Shown: positions 29,262 through 38,191 of the stretch, piece by piece
Layout of the letters: every line of letters starts with the position of its first letter
How positions within the stretch are numbered: position 1 is the first letter of the stretch
From: JBFFMO01 sp041390025
GTDB lineage: Bacteria; Myxococcota_A; Bradymonadia; Bradymonadales; Bradymonadaceae
DNA: 64,000 nucleotides
Assembly: GCA_041390025.1 (NCBI GenBank)
Contig: JAWKQR010000018.1
Span: 50,514-114,513 of the forward strand
Direction of reading: 5' to 3'
Position numbers and translations under genes: made by a program
The notes under the pieces: model-generated
Database searches by the model: none
Told to the model about the DNA's origin: nothing
Seen by the model: the letters and a program-made list of their open reading frames with translations, nothing else

Positions 29262-31457
29262 TCAGGGGTTCTTTGTGCGGTCGAGGAAGGTCTGGTAGCT
29301 CACCGCAATGTCGTCGCCGTAACGACCCAGTGTGGGATCGGCCGGTTGTGGGCGGTAGGTGCCGAAGAACGCGATCGAGTTCGTGTTCGCGAAGTAGTCG
29401 AAACCGTTTTCGCGGCTACGCGGAACCCACTCGCTGTTCTTGTAAACCCGTAGCGAGCTTGAGATCGGCGTCTCGGGGAGCACGTAGGCAGAAGCCAGTC
29501 CCGTGGCCGCGTAGATAATGTCTTCGATCGTCTCGGAGATGTCGGTGGCCTCCAGGTCGGCAAAGCTGCCGCCGGTCGCCAACGCCACTTGGCGATACGC
29601 CTCGCCTTGGTTGTTCACGATGGCGAACGCGATCGTGTTGGCCGCGAAGAAGATCTTGAAATCGTTCAACTTCTGCTGCCCAGTCGCGGTATTGAGCGAG
29701 TTGTTCTGAATCGTCTGCGCCTCTTCGTCCGACATGAAGATTGTGATGAGCTGTGCGTTCGGTCGAATGCGCAAGGCCTGCGGCGCCGATGACGACCGCA
29801 TCCACGTAATGCCCAGTTTGGCCGACTCAAGCCCGTACTCATCACAGCAATCGTAGTTGCCGTTTTCGATGTTTGTGATCTCACCGATGAACGTGGTCTG
29901 GTCGGTGAACCATCCCGCTGTGGCGCGTGGGCGTCCGCTGTAAGAGATATCCATGTTGCCCACCGCCAAGCGGTAATCGAGCGCGGTGTTCTGCAACGAG
30001 TTGTAGAACTGAGTGGCCACAGCCTTGACGCGTGCGTAGTCGTCGAACATCGAGCCGGACTGGTCGAGCACCCAATAGAAATCTGCCTCTGGGTTCCCCT
30101 CACCGGCGCGGAACGTCGAGCAGCGCACGCGCTCACCGTCGCCTGCTTGGCTGACGTTGGTCGTGTTGGTCAGGTCATCCATACGGAACTTCACCTTGTC
30201 GCGAAGGTCGTATTTCTCGGCGGGCGCGATCGCCATAGCGACGAGGATACGGTTTCCGTTCACGCTGTCCTTGCGCAGCGTCACACTCAGGAAAACGCGG
30301 AAGTCTTGGTACGTGTTGCCGGCTGCGTTGGGCAGACCTGTGACGTCGGATGCACTAAAGGGCGCGATGCCGAACAACAGGGAATCTCGAACCGCGCGCG
30401 CCGTTCGTGCCGTCGAGGTACGAATGAGGACGCGCGAGACCGCCGCTTTGTTGAAGTCGTGGGTGTCGAACTCGCCGCCGGTATTGTCCTGTTGAATCGT
30501 GCCAACACTGGCCACACGAGCACGCAACGAAAGCAACACATCCACGGGCGATTGTTGCGAAGCAAGCGGCGAATTGGACAGAAGGCCGCCTGCGACCTCG
30601 TTCGCTGGGTCGTCAAAAACGGCCGCTGCGAGCTTATCGGTCGGCAGCGCCGTGTTGATCGTCAGCTCGGAATGGTTGCTGAAAGCCGCGGGCAGCCCAA
30701 GACGCCAATCACCCTTGGAGCTGATGTAGAAATCAACCGGCTCACTCGCTGGGTTGTCACACGCGTGAACAATCCAACGGTCTCCGTCGAGAATGCCATC
30801 GTTCAACGTGTCGGGATTGGTCGGGTTGAAGCCGAAGTACAACTCCAGATAATCGACAAGACCATCGCCATCGCTGTCCGCCAACAGAGGGTCCGTGCTC
30901 GCCTGCAGTTCGTCTAGGTCGCCAAGGCCGTCGCCGTCGGTGTCGTTGTCACAGCTGTCCGTGCCAAGCGACGCTTCATCTGTGTTTGAAAGACCGTCGT
31001 AGTCGCAGTCCACCTCGGCGGCGCGAGGCCCCATGTAGTTGCAGTCCGCCAAGCAGGTCTGCAGCGGATCGAAACTGCCTTGGTTATTGGTGCCGTTGTT
31101 GGTCCCGTTGTTGGTCCCATTGTTTGTACCGTTATTGGTCCCGTTGTTGGTCCCATTGTTGGTCCCGTTGTTGGTCCCATTATTGGTGCCGTTGTTGGTC
31201 CCATTGTTGGTCCCGTTATTGGTCCCGTTGTTGGTCTCGTTATTGGTCCCGTTGTTGGTCCCATTATTGGTCCCGTTGTTGGTCCCGTTGTTGGTCCCAT
31301 TGTTGGTCCCATTGTTGGTCCCATTGTTGGTCCCGTTGTTGGTCCCGTTGTTCGTCGCGTTGTTCCCGCTGCCTGGAGCTGCGGTATTGTCCACGCACGC
31401 TGCCGAAAACCCAATGAGGGCGGTTGCGAGAAGTGTCAGAATGCGGCGTTTTTGCAT
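29262..31457 (-). CDS. Lipoprotein with (TNNG)n linker, thrombospondin type 3-like repeats and a VWA domain
   Basis: About 731 residues. ATG 31457 is preferred to 31463 because of its spacing from GGGA. Lipobox SAAC. A low-complexity (Thr-Asn-Asn-Gly) stretch of more than 20 units follows, a flexible stalk away from the membrane. Then come Asp-rich DxDxDG Ca-binding TSP3-like repeats (about residues 145-215, for example DNDTDGDGLGD). The C-terminal half holds a von Willebrand A domain with MIDAS sequence DQSGS. Architecture fits a cell-surface adhesion or matrix protein. It is the first gene of the minus-strand set that continues into pncA (40-bp gap), though joint transcription is uncertain. 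Confidence 0.85.
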   Translation of the reverse strand: MQKRRILTLLATALIGFSAACVDNTAAPGSGNNATNNGTNNGTNNGTNNGTNNGTNNGTNNGTNNGTNNGTNNETNNGTNNGTNNGTNNGTNNGTNNGTNNGTNNGTNNGTNNGTNNGTNNGTNNQGSFDPLQTCLADCNYMGPRAAEVDCDYDGLSNTDEASLGTDSCDNDTDGDGLGDLDELQASTDPLLADSDGDGLVDYLELYFGFNPTNPDTLNDGILDGDRWIVHACDNPASEPVDFYISSKGDWRLGLPAAFSNHSELTINTALPTDKLAAAVFDDPANEVAGGLLSNSPLASQQSPVDVLLSLRARVASVGTIQQDNTGGEFDTHDFNKAAVSRVLIRTSTARTARAVRDSLLFGIAPFSASDVTGLPNAAGNTYQDFRVFLSVTLRKDSVNGNRILVAMAIAPAEKYDLRDKVKFRMDDLTNTTNVSQAGDGERVRCSTFRAGEGNPEADFYWVLDQSGSMFDDYARVKAVATQFYNSLQNTALDYRLAVGNMDISYSGRPRATAGWFTDQTTFIGEITNIENGNYDCCDEYGLESAKLGITWMRSSSAPQALRIRPNAQLITIFMSDEEAQTIQNNSLNTATGQQKLNDFKIFFAANTIAFAIVNNQGEAYRQVALATGGSFADLEATDISETIEDIIYAATGLASAYVLPETPISSSLRVYKNSEWVPRSRENGFDYFANTNSIAFFGTYRPQPADPTLGRYGDDIAVSYQTFLDRTKNP
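31081..31366 (-). repeat. Coding 12-bp tandem repeat (TNNG)n
   Basis: More than 20 copies of a 12-bp unit (ACC AAC AAC GGG on the minus strand) lie inside the VWA lipoprotein gene. The third-codon positions vary (GGG/GGT, AAT/AAC) and one unit reads TNNE. The period is a multiple of three, so gain or loss of units by slippage would change stalk length without breaking the frame. Antisense open frames here (LVPL repeats) are an artefact of the repeat. Confidence 0.95.
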
Positions 31458-31616
31458 GTGCATATCCCAAAGATGACGGAGGCGTCCGCGTGGACGCTGA
31501 GCGAGTTACTCTAATGAACTTCTCGACAGTTTTCCAACCCTGAACATTCCCCACCGAGCGCGTTCGTAGTCGACCCGGGTGCGCTCGTCAACATCCCCTG
31601 ACATTACAGCACCTTA

Positions 31617-32564
31617 CTAATCGTCGAGGATGGGCAGGGACATCAGATGTCCCACCGCTTCTGATGGGGCCATGTTTTCGCTGACCATCAGGTCACACGT
31701 CTCAAGCAGGTGCAAGGCTAGGCGTTTGTTCTGACGCAACGCAGCAAGAGACTCGACAAGCTCCAACAAGTCACTGCCACGTGCGCCATACTCTTTAACG
31801 ACCGCTTTGCGATCGAATGCTTGAGCACGCATCGCTGCGGCACCAATCCGAAAATCGTCGCTTCCGCCCGCGGCGATGTCTACGAACAGGTTTCCCGAAC
31901 CTGCCATGCCAAACGTCGTGCGTTCCCGGCCTCCACGATGGGCCACAAAACGCCCCATCTCCGCCAAGCCGCGCGAAAACAACGTGGCTTGCAGGCTATG
32001 ACCGAGTCCAAGCTCGCTCAACACCCCACACGCCATCGCGATAACGCGACAGTAGGTCGCCGCGAGCTCCGCCCCGAGGATGTCCGTCGAACGATACAGA
32101 CGAAACGACGGGCTCACGAGCGCCGAACCCACGATGTCGTGGACCTCCGGGAACACGCTCGCGCACACGCCCGCCGCCGCGTGCCCCTGCGCCACGTCCT
32201 CGCCGCGCATGGGGCCCGTGAGAAAACCCACTCGACGTGTGGGTGTCTCTTCACACAGGATCTCTGAGACCGTCTTGAGTGTTGTGTGCTCAAGATTTCG
32301 TGACAGGTGGACGAGCGCATGACGGCCGGTGATGTGGTCGCCGATCTGACGCGCGACGCTGCGTACCTCGGTGATGGGCAACGAGATGAAGATCAAATGG
32401 GTGTTCCCTAGCTGCTCAAGGTCCACGACGTCGACCCCTTTGGGCAGACGCCGCTTCCCGCGACCGTCGTAGTTCCACAACACCGGACGTGTGCCTGTCG
32501 CCGCGAGCAGGCCCGCAAGCGCATCAAACCGATCTCCCTGTCCAACAATGGCTACTTCTTGCAT
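31617..32564 (-). CDS. GpsA-like protein (glycerol-3-phosphate dehydrogenase family) lacking the canonical catalytic residues
   Basis: 315 residues. The Rossmann start VAIVGQGDRF, the middle LTGPMRGEDVAQGHAAA (LSGPSFA-like) and RGLAEMGRF...TTFGMAGSGNLFVD align in order with NAD(P)-dependent glycerol-3-phosphate dehydrogenase. However, the two catalytic Lys are replaced (SKGLE appears as SRNLE; ALKNV as TYCRV), and the Asp and Thr of GDLxxT are Asn and Asp. A normal G3P dehydrogenase activity is therefore doubtful. It starts 2 bp after plsB. It may be a regulator or partner of the acyltransferase, or act on another substrate. Confidence 0.75.
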   Translation of the reverse strand: MQEVAIVGQGDRFDALAGLLAATGTRPVLWNYDGRGKRRLPKGVDVVDLEQLGNTHLIFISLPITEVRSVARQIGDHITGRHALVHLSRNLEHTTLKTVSEILCEETPTRRVGFLTGPMRGEDVAQGHAAAGVCASVFPEVHDIVGSALVSPSFRLYRSTDILGAELAATYCRVIAMACGVLSELGLGHSLQATLFSRGLAEMGRFVAHRGGRERTTFGMAGSGNLFVDIAAGGSDDFRIGAAAMRAQAFDRKAVVKEYGARGSDLLELVESLAALRQNKRLALHLLETCDLMVSENMAPSEAVGHLMSLPILDD

Positions 32565-32566
32565 GG

Positions 32567-34225
32567 TTACACCTTCGCCCGCGCCAAAATGTCCGTCGCG
32601 TTCAAACCGAATGTCCGCAGTCGGTTACCGTAGAACAACAGCAGATCTACTTTGTTGATGCGAACGCCCGAGGGCACATACGAGATGGCTGACGGAATGT
32701 GGAACATCATCAGGCTTCGAACGCCTTGGTCCAAAATCTCGTCGAGCGTGCCCGTTCTGACCGTGTCGGACAATTGAACTTTACCCACGTGCGCAAGCTC
32801 ACGTGTGTCACTGATCGCCTCACCGACCGTTGAGCGCAACTCGTGCCACGGGATGGTCTCTTCGAAATTGAGCCGCACCAACTGATAGACGTCCAGATTC
32901 GGGAATCGTTTGGCGAGCAATTCGAACAAGGCAAACGCCACCACGGCTGAGCTCAGAATGACCGTATTCTTGCGAAACTCATGACCGATCTGAATGCCCG
33001 CATGGCGCGTGTATTCACGGTCGCGGGCGACGTCTTCCACGACCTCCCCTGTCCTGACCGATCGCATGAACTCAAGCGCATCAATTTGACGCCCGCGGGC
33101 GTCGTACGACGACCCATCCGCCTCGACATGGTTTCCAAACACGTCGAGCGGCTGACCAAAACGAATCACCGTCTGTGCATCCATTCGAACCGTGTTCATC
33201 ACGAAACGAATCACGGTCGCGATCTGATTGAATTCGTCGTTCTCAAGGAAGTAGCGCGCACCGCCTTCGCGCCGCAAATGCTCGCGGATCAGCGACTCCG
33301 CCTCAAGCACCAGGTTATAGTTGATGGTCACGGGGCAGATGTAGATCGGGCGATAGCGATCGGCTTGGTAGTTTCGAATCGAAGCGGTGACGGCCGTTCC
33401 CAGCAACCCAAGCTTGAGTTTGTCTTCAACGATGTTGGACCGGCACCGTGTCCCGCCGGGAAAGAACAGACTGTGGTAGCCGTTTTCAAGCAGGACCTGG
33501 CTGTAGGTCTTGAGCACATCCTTATACAAGTCATGCTTGATGCGTCGGTCGACCTTGTACGCACCAAGGTTGTGCATGAAAAAGCTGGTCAACGGATTGG
33601 TGAACAGATTCTTGCCAGCCCCATAGGTCACGGGCGGCAACCCACATTGTTCGAGCGCCCATCCCATCAGGATCGAATCCATGTTGGAACTGTGTGTGGG
33701 GACCACGACAAGCGTACCTTTGCGCGCGAGTCGTCGGAGCTGTTCGAGCGGCCCCTGCAGGTCGACCCGTTGTTCAAGGTCCCGAAGGTGGCGCACCGTT
33801 TCCGAGAGATCCGTCGCGCTCGGAAGCTGGCGCACGTCCTGAGTCTTGAACAGAAAGCTTAGCCCAACCGGCAACACCCCGGACGCAAACTTGAAGACCC
33901 GTGGTTCAAACCGCCCGGCGGTGTCTTCGGTGTAGGCTTCAATGAGCTCACGCAGCACCGCCCGTTTCTCGTCCTCGCTCATTTCGCTGAGGCGACGGGC
34001 GGTGGATTTCCACCACTCGCGCGGGCGAATCTCGTCCTCGGGCCCCTGTTCGAGACGAAGCCGCTCGAGTTCTTGGAAGGCGGTGTCGTTGAGCACGTAT
34101 TCCAGCGCGCGGATCGAGTTCGTTCGGGAACGGGTCAGGTGCTCGGCATACACGCGCCGGGTGACCTCAGTGACAAGATGCGGTCGCTCAGTGTTGAAGC
34201 GAAAGAGAGGGGCGTCATGCATCAT
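32567..34225 (-). CDS. plsB: Glycerol-3-phosphate acyltransferase, PlsB-like
   Basis: About 552 residues from ATG 34225 (ATG 34222 equally possible). Acyltransferase motifs in order: I THSSNMDSI (H-x4-D), II GAYKVDRR, III FFPGGTRCRSN, IV ICPVTINYN. First acylation of sn-glycerol-3-phosphate at the inner membrane in phospholipid synthesis. It is shorter than E. coli PlsB (about 807) and closer to the shorter, peripheral types. Open frame upstream of 34225 runs into the terminator and tRNA and is not coding. It is followed after 2 bp by the GpsA-like gene. Confidence 0.88.
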   Translation of the reverse strand: MMHDAPLFRFNTERPHLVTEVTRRVYAEHLTRSRTNSIRALEYVLNDTAFQELERLRLEQGPEDEIRPREWWKSTARRLSEMSEDEKRAVLRELIEAYTEDTAGRFEPRVFKFASGVLPVGLSFLFKTQDVRQLPSATDLSETVRHLRDLEQRVDLQGPLEQLRRLARKGTLVVVPTHSSNMDSILMGWALEQCGLPPVTYGAGKNLFTNPLTSFFMHNLGAYKVDRRIKHDLYKDVLKTYSQVLLENGYHSLFFPGGTRCRSNIVEDKLKLGLLGTAVTASIRNYQADRYRPIYICPVTINYNLVLEAESLIREHLRREGGARYFLENDEFNQIATVIRFVMNTVRMDAQTVIRFGQPLDVFGNHVEADGSSYDARGRQIDALEFMRSVRTGEVVEDVARDREYTRHAGIQIGHEFRKNTVILSSAVVAFALFELLAKRFPNLDVYQLVRLNFEETIPWHELRSTVGEAISDTRELAHVGKVQLSDTVRTGTLDEILDQGVRSLMMFHIPSAISYVPSGVRINKVDLLLFYGNRLRTFGLNATDILARAKV

Positions 34226-34268
34226 GATGCGTTCGGGCTTAAGGTTAGAGCCCCGGAACGTATCACAA

Positions 34269-34310
34269 AATCCAAAAAAAAAACCGACCTCAAAAGAGGT
34301 CGGTTTTCTT
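34269..34310 (-). terminator. Rho-independent terminator of tRNA-Pro
   Basis: An 11-bp perfect stem (34281-34291 with 34296-34306) and a 4-base loop. On the minus strand it is followed by a run of about nine U (A-run 34274-34283 on +), ideal for ending the tRNA-Pro transcript before plsB. On the plus strand it has a shorter T-run, so it may act both ways. Confidence 0.9.
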
Positions 34311-34311
34311 A

Positions 34312-34388
34312 TGGTCGGGGTGGCCGGATTCGAACCGACGACATCCTGCACCCAAAACAGGCGCGCTACCAGACTGCGCTACACCCCG
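34312..34388 (-). tRNA. tRNA-Pro (anticodon UGG), CCA encoded
   Basis: Acceptor CGGGGTG (34388-34382) pairs with CACCCCG (34322-34316), discriminator A at 34315, encoded CCA 34314-34312. The D-arm has AGCGCAGTCTGGTAGCGC, typical of tRNA-Pro; the anticodon loop reads TTTGGGT within a CCTG...CAGG stem; the T-arm has GGTTCGAATCC. It stands alone, upstream of plsB on the same strand and separated from it by a strong terminator. Confidence 0.95.
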
Positions 34389-34569
34389 TCACACTGCAGC
34401 CGTATAGACGATCTTTTCCGAGCGTTCAATTGCAACATTCGTTTTCTGCCATTTTGTTCCCACTGAGGCGACAAGCGACGGCCTCAGGGCGTTGTACATT
34501 TGTCGCGAGTGGGAGAATAATGCCGGCCGTCACCACGTCTGAATCTTGAATCGACTCATGAGGAGCTTC

Positions 34570-36537
34570 ATGCGTCCCTTGTACCTCCTACTCTCTGCTC
34601 TGCTGTTCACCACTGGATGTGAAGAGATTTCCGCATTCATCGAGTCCGTCTCCGACGGATCGTCGTGTGAAACCAACGCCCAGTGTTTTGGCGGCAAGTG
34701 CTTGACCCCCGACCTTGGGTTCACGGGTGGCTATTGCACCACGCTCAATTGCGAGACGGACGGTTGTTTTGGCTTTGGCAGCGAGTGTTTCCGCACGGAG
34801 CTCGCCGGAAAAAATGTCACCGCCTGTTACGAGCTGTGCAACTACGACGGGACCTGCGACCGCGCGGCCGAGGGGTACACGTGTGTGCAGCTGGACGATT
34901 CCGCGGTCTGTTTGACGCCCACCGCGACCAACGCGCCGGTCCAAGGGTCCACGGGCTCGGCGTGTGCGACGAATGCGCAGTGCAACGGAAACAACGCGAC
35001 GTGCCTCACCACGTTCTTTGGCGGGTATTGCTCACAGCTTGAGTGCACGAGCGACGCGGACTGTCTGGGAGGCAACCCGTGTGTGCTGCTCAACCCGGAT
35101 GCGGCCGAAGCCGACCAACGGACCGCGTGCCTGCAAGCCTGCGATCCAACGGCGGACACCTGTCGCTACAACTACTCGTGCCAAGCCGTGTCGGACACGG
35201 TCAATGTCTGCCTCGAGGGCGAATCGAGCGGACCCCGAAACCCCGACGGCGCGGACGATGGCCAGGCATGTGTCGCGAATCTGAACTGCAAGGGGAACAC
35301 GTGCATTCGCGAAAACCAAGAGGAAGGCGGTCAAACCAGCTATCCGGGCGGTTATTGCACCACACGTGACTGCACCACGGACGCCGATTGCAATGGCGGC
35401 ATCTGCATCACACGCACGCGGTCAACAGCCTGTTTTGACGCGTGCAACGACAACTCTGACTGCCGCACGGGCTACGAATGCCGCGACGTGCAGGAAGGCC
35501 GCGTATGCGACTCGGTGGTCGAGGCGGTCGCCCCCCCAACGACGTCAGACAGCGCGTTTGACGTGGTTTGCGGCAACGACAAGACACTGCGGTTCACGCT
35601 TCCAGCGAACACGATCGGTTTCTACATCGCACCGTTTGCCAAAGATGGGAGCAAAGTCACGCCCCAAGTCCTGACATACCCCAACGGCAGCACGCTCAAC
35701 ATTCCCAACGACTATTCGTTCCTCGCCATCAACCCCGAGATTTTGGGCAGCCTCGCACCCATTCTGTTCCCCGCGTCGGACGCGACGAACTTCAAGAATG
35801 CGTTTGGACCTGGCGACTACACGTTGACGGTTAGCACCTCCGCCAGCGAGCTCTGTTATTACGTCATCCCCAAGACCTCGCCGGGTACGACGCTCGACAT
35901 CAACCTCTACTTTGTCGGCACGTCGGTCACGGCAAGCGCCGCGCAGTCCAACAACAACGTTCGGCAGGTCGTCGACGTCGTCAAGCGTATCTATGCATCG
36001 ATGGGCGTGACTGCCAACGTATCGAACTACTTCGACGCCACCGAAACCGTTTCGGCGAAATACGGCATCCTTCGTGACTTCAACGACGTCTACAACCTCG
36101 TCGCCACGAGCACGCCGCCGGGGACGACACCGGCCGAGAACCTGTCCGTCAACGTCTTCCTGATCGAAGATTTCAATATCTCGGAAGCCCCGGGCCTCCT
36201 CGGCGTCTCCACGGGCATTCCTGGCATGGCGGGCCTGCACGGCAGCTCGGGGTCGGGTCTGGTGTTCAGCACGGCGAGCTTGGGAAGCGACAACACCCAG
36301 CTTGGGCAGACCATGGCGCACGAGATTGGGCACTTCCTTGGCCTTCGTCACACGACCGAGCACTACGGATCCGCCCACGATCCCATCTCAGACACACCCG
36401 AGTGCTTCGCACCTGACCTTGCGTTCCTGTGCGGAGACTCCTCCAACTTTATGTTCGCCTACGCCCTTGGCGGCGACCAATCGAAGACCACCGCCGGGCA
36501 GGCTTTCGTGATCAAACGAAGCCCGCTCGTACAGTGA
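34570..36537 (+). CDS. Cys-rich lipoprotein zinc metalloprotease (metzincin, HEXXHxxGxxH)
   Basis: 655 residues from ATG 34570, chosen because AGGAG (34561-34565) precedes it and MRPLYLLLSALLFTTGC is a clean lipoprotein signal; ATG 34558 is the alternative. Residues about 25-330 are Cys-rich modules (CxxNAQCxGxxC, GYC, CTSDADC) as in other surface proteins of this lineage. The C-terminal about 320 residues contain HEIGHFLGLRHTTEH, with the first zinc His near residue 584 and a downstream Met (SNFMFAYA) that could be the Met-turn. A surface protease of metzincin type, family uncertain. Twelve bases separate it from the HEAT gene, suggesting an operon. Confidence 0.85.
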   Translation: MRPLYLLLSALLFTTGCEEISAFIESVSDGSSCETNAQCFGGKCLTPDLGFTGGYCTTLNCETDGCFGFGSECFRTELAGKNVTACYELCNYDGTCDRAAEGYTCVQLDDSAVCLTPTATNAPVQGSTGSACATNAQCNGNNATCLTTFFGGYCSQLECTSDADCLGGNPCVLLNPDAAEADQRTACLQACDPTADTCRYNYSCQAVSDTVNVCLEGESSGPRNPDGADDGQACVANLNCKGNTCIRENQEEGGQTSYPGGYCTTRDCTTDADCNGGICITRTRSTACFDACNDNSDCRTGYECRDVQEGRVCDSVVEAVAPPTTSDSAFDVVCGNDKTLRFTLPANTIGFYIAPFAKDGSKVTPQVLTYPNGSTLNIPNDYSFLAINPEILGSLAPILFPASDATNFKNAFGPGDYTLTVSTSASELCYYVIPKTSPGTTLDINLYFVGTSVTASAAQSNNNVRQVVDVVKRIYASMGVTANVSNYFDATETVSAKYGILRDFNDVYNLVATSTPPGTTPAENLSVNVFLIEDFNISEAPGLLGVSTGIPGMAGLHGSSGSGLVFSTASLGSDNTQLGQTMAHEIGHFLGLRHTTEHYGSAHDPISDTPECFAPDLAFLCGDSSNFMFAYALGGDQSKTTAGQAFVIKRSPLVQ

Positions 36538-36548
36538 GGAAACCAGCC

Positions 36549-37163
36549 ATGAAACACGCCATCTTCGTCCTGTGCCTTCTGCTCATTCCGGCCGCAGGTT
36601 CCGCCCAGGTCGCGGGAGACCTCACCGTCAATCCACCCACGACCGCACCTAAGGAACTGCCCAAGCAAACGCCCAAGGAACGGGTCGTCTTCTTGCTCAG
36701 CGCCTACCATCACTTTCCCACGATTGAAGACCTCGCGACGGCCGGGGACGAGACCACGGTGTCGGGCATTCTACTTGACCTTGCCCAAGACCCGGACACG
36801 GTGCCCACGCTACGTCTGCGCGCGGTCGACGCCATGGCGTATTATTCCGACCCCGTCACCGACGCCTACCTCGTGTACTCCATTGAGACGCCCACAAACT
36901 CCGCACCCGAGAAGGACCGGAGAACGTTGAAGCTGATCCGGCACCATGCCGTCGTCGCCTATGCAAAACTGCATCGCGACAAGGCACTCGCCACGCTTGA
37001 GCCGCTGTTGGTTGGGGACGACCTCCAACTTCGCCTGACCGCGATTTCTGCGGTTGGAAAGCAGTGCGGTAAAGCCGGCGTAACGCGCCTTCAGAAGCTC
37101 AAAAAGGAGGACTCGAACGAAGCCGTCCAAGCGGAGATACGCAAATTCACACAAATCCCATAA
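36549..37163 (+). CDS. Exported HEAT-repeat-like protein
   Basis: 204 residues. ATG 36549 has GAGGAAA about 7 bases upstream (overlapping the metalloprotease stop) and a signal peptide MKHAIFVLCLLLIPAAGSAQ. The mature part is helical with HEAT-like units (LRLRAVDAMAYYSD, LQLRLTAISAVGKQC). No enzyme motif. The placement directly after the metalloprotease gene suggests a periplasmic partner or scaffold. Confidence 0.75.
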   Translation: MKHAIFVLCLLLIPAAGSAQVAGDLTVNPPTTAPKELPKQTPKERVVFLLSAYHHFPTIEDLATAGDETTVSGILLDLAQDPDTVPTLRLRAVDAMAYYSDPVTDAYLVYSIETPTNSAPEKDRRTLKLIRHHAVVAYAKLHRDKALATLEPLLVGDDLQLRLTAISAVGKQCGKAGVTRLQKLKKEDSNEAVQAEIRKFTQIP

Positions 37164-37255
37164 CGGATTTAGTTGATTGGTCGGACCCGTTTGGAGTTGC
37201 TCAGCGGAGCCGACATGACTAACCTTCAGGAATCTACTACCTAGATTGCGGCCGC

Positions 37256-38191
37256 ATGGACGAGAACGATTTCCCACACGACCAGTCGGAACCCTCGGAA
37301 GCGACACTCATCGTCGACTCGGCCGCGCTTCGAAAGGTGCGTGACGAGATTGCGCAGCGCGACCAAGCGTACCTTATCGTGATCGCGGGGCCTCACTCGG
37401 GTAAGATGTTCAAGCTCGATCGCAACGAAACCGTTGTCGGTCGCTCGCCGAGCACCGAACTCCAACTTCAAGACGTTGGCATTTCACGCACCCATGCACG
37501 GCTTTACCGCATGGGTGCCGACTTCTTTGTCGAAGATCTGCAGAGCGCGAACGGTACGTTTGTCAACGGACAGCGCGTCATCACCGCGCAGCAGCTGACC
37601 GACGGCGACAAAATCGCCATCGGGTCAAGCACCGTCGTGAAGTTTGCATTCACGGACAAGCTCGACGAGGCCTACCAGAAAAAAATGGTGGATGCCGCGC
37701 TTCGTGATGGCCTGACAAACGCCTACAACAAAAAGTACTTCACGAACCACATTCTGAGCGAGTTCTCGTACGCCAAGCGCCACAACACACACATCTCGCT
37801 GCTGATGTTTGACGTCGACCACTTCAAGAGTGTCAACGACACCCACGGGCACCTTGGCGGCGACTACGTCCTCGCCAATCTCGCGCGCATCGCTGCACAG
37901 ACCCTGCGCGCCGAGGACACTTTCGCACGCTACGGCGGCGAAGAGTTCGCGGTCATCTGCCGCGGCATCACGATGTACCAGACGTTCCAACTCGGTGAGC
38001 GCCTCCGCAAAACCGTGGAGAACACGATCTTTGAGTTCGACAACAAGCGTATCCCCATCACCGTCAGTGTGGGTGTGGCGAGTTTCCCCGAGATCGAGGT
38101 CGACACACAGGACGAGCTCATTGGTGCCGCAGATGCAGCGTTGTACCAGGCGAAACGCTCGGGCCGTAACCGGGTCGAGATGGCCCGCTAG
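37256..38191 (+). CDS. FHA-GGDEF diguanylate cyclase
   Basis: 311 residues, no membrane segment. FHA domain about residues 45-125 (GRSPSTE, GISRTHARL, SANGTFVNG) binds phospho-Thr. GGDEF domain about 140-311: active site GGEEF, preceded by the inhibitory I-site RAED nine residues upstream, so an active, product-inhibited c-di-GMP cyclase is expected. It presumably links Ser/Thr phosphorylation to c-di-GMP. Its TAG shares CTAG with the stop of the convergent PP2C gene (38188-38191). Confidence 0.93.
   Translation: MDENDFPHDQSEPSEATLIVDSAALRKVRDEIAQRDQAYLIVIAGPHSGKMFKLDRNETVVGRSPSTELQLQDVGISRTHARLYRMGADFFVEDLQSANGTFVNGQRVITAQQLTDGDKIAIGSSTVVKFAFTDKLDEAYQKKMVDAALRDGLTNAYNKKYFTNHILSEFSYAKRHNTHISLLMFDVDHFKSVNDTHGHLGGDYVLANLARIAAQTLRAEDTFARYGGEEFAVICRGITMYQTFQLGERLRKTVENTIFEFDNKRIPITVSVGVASFPEIEVDTQDELIGAADAALYQAKRSGRNRVEMAR

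Noticed and set aside
31039..31514. Leu/Val/Pro repeat frames on the plus strand
   Set aside because: They are the mirror of the 12-bp TNNG repeat.
34226..34351. Longer PlsB start within the tRNA
   Set aside because: It would read through the terminator and tRNA-Pro, which are certain.
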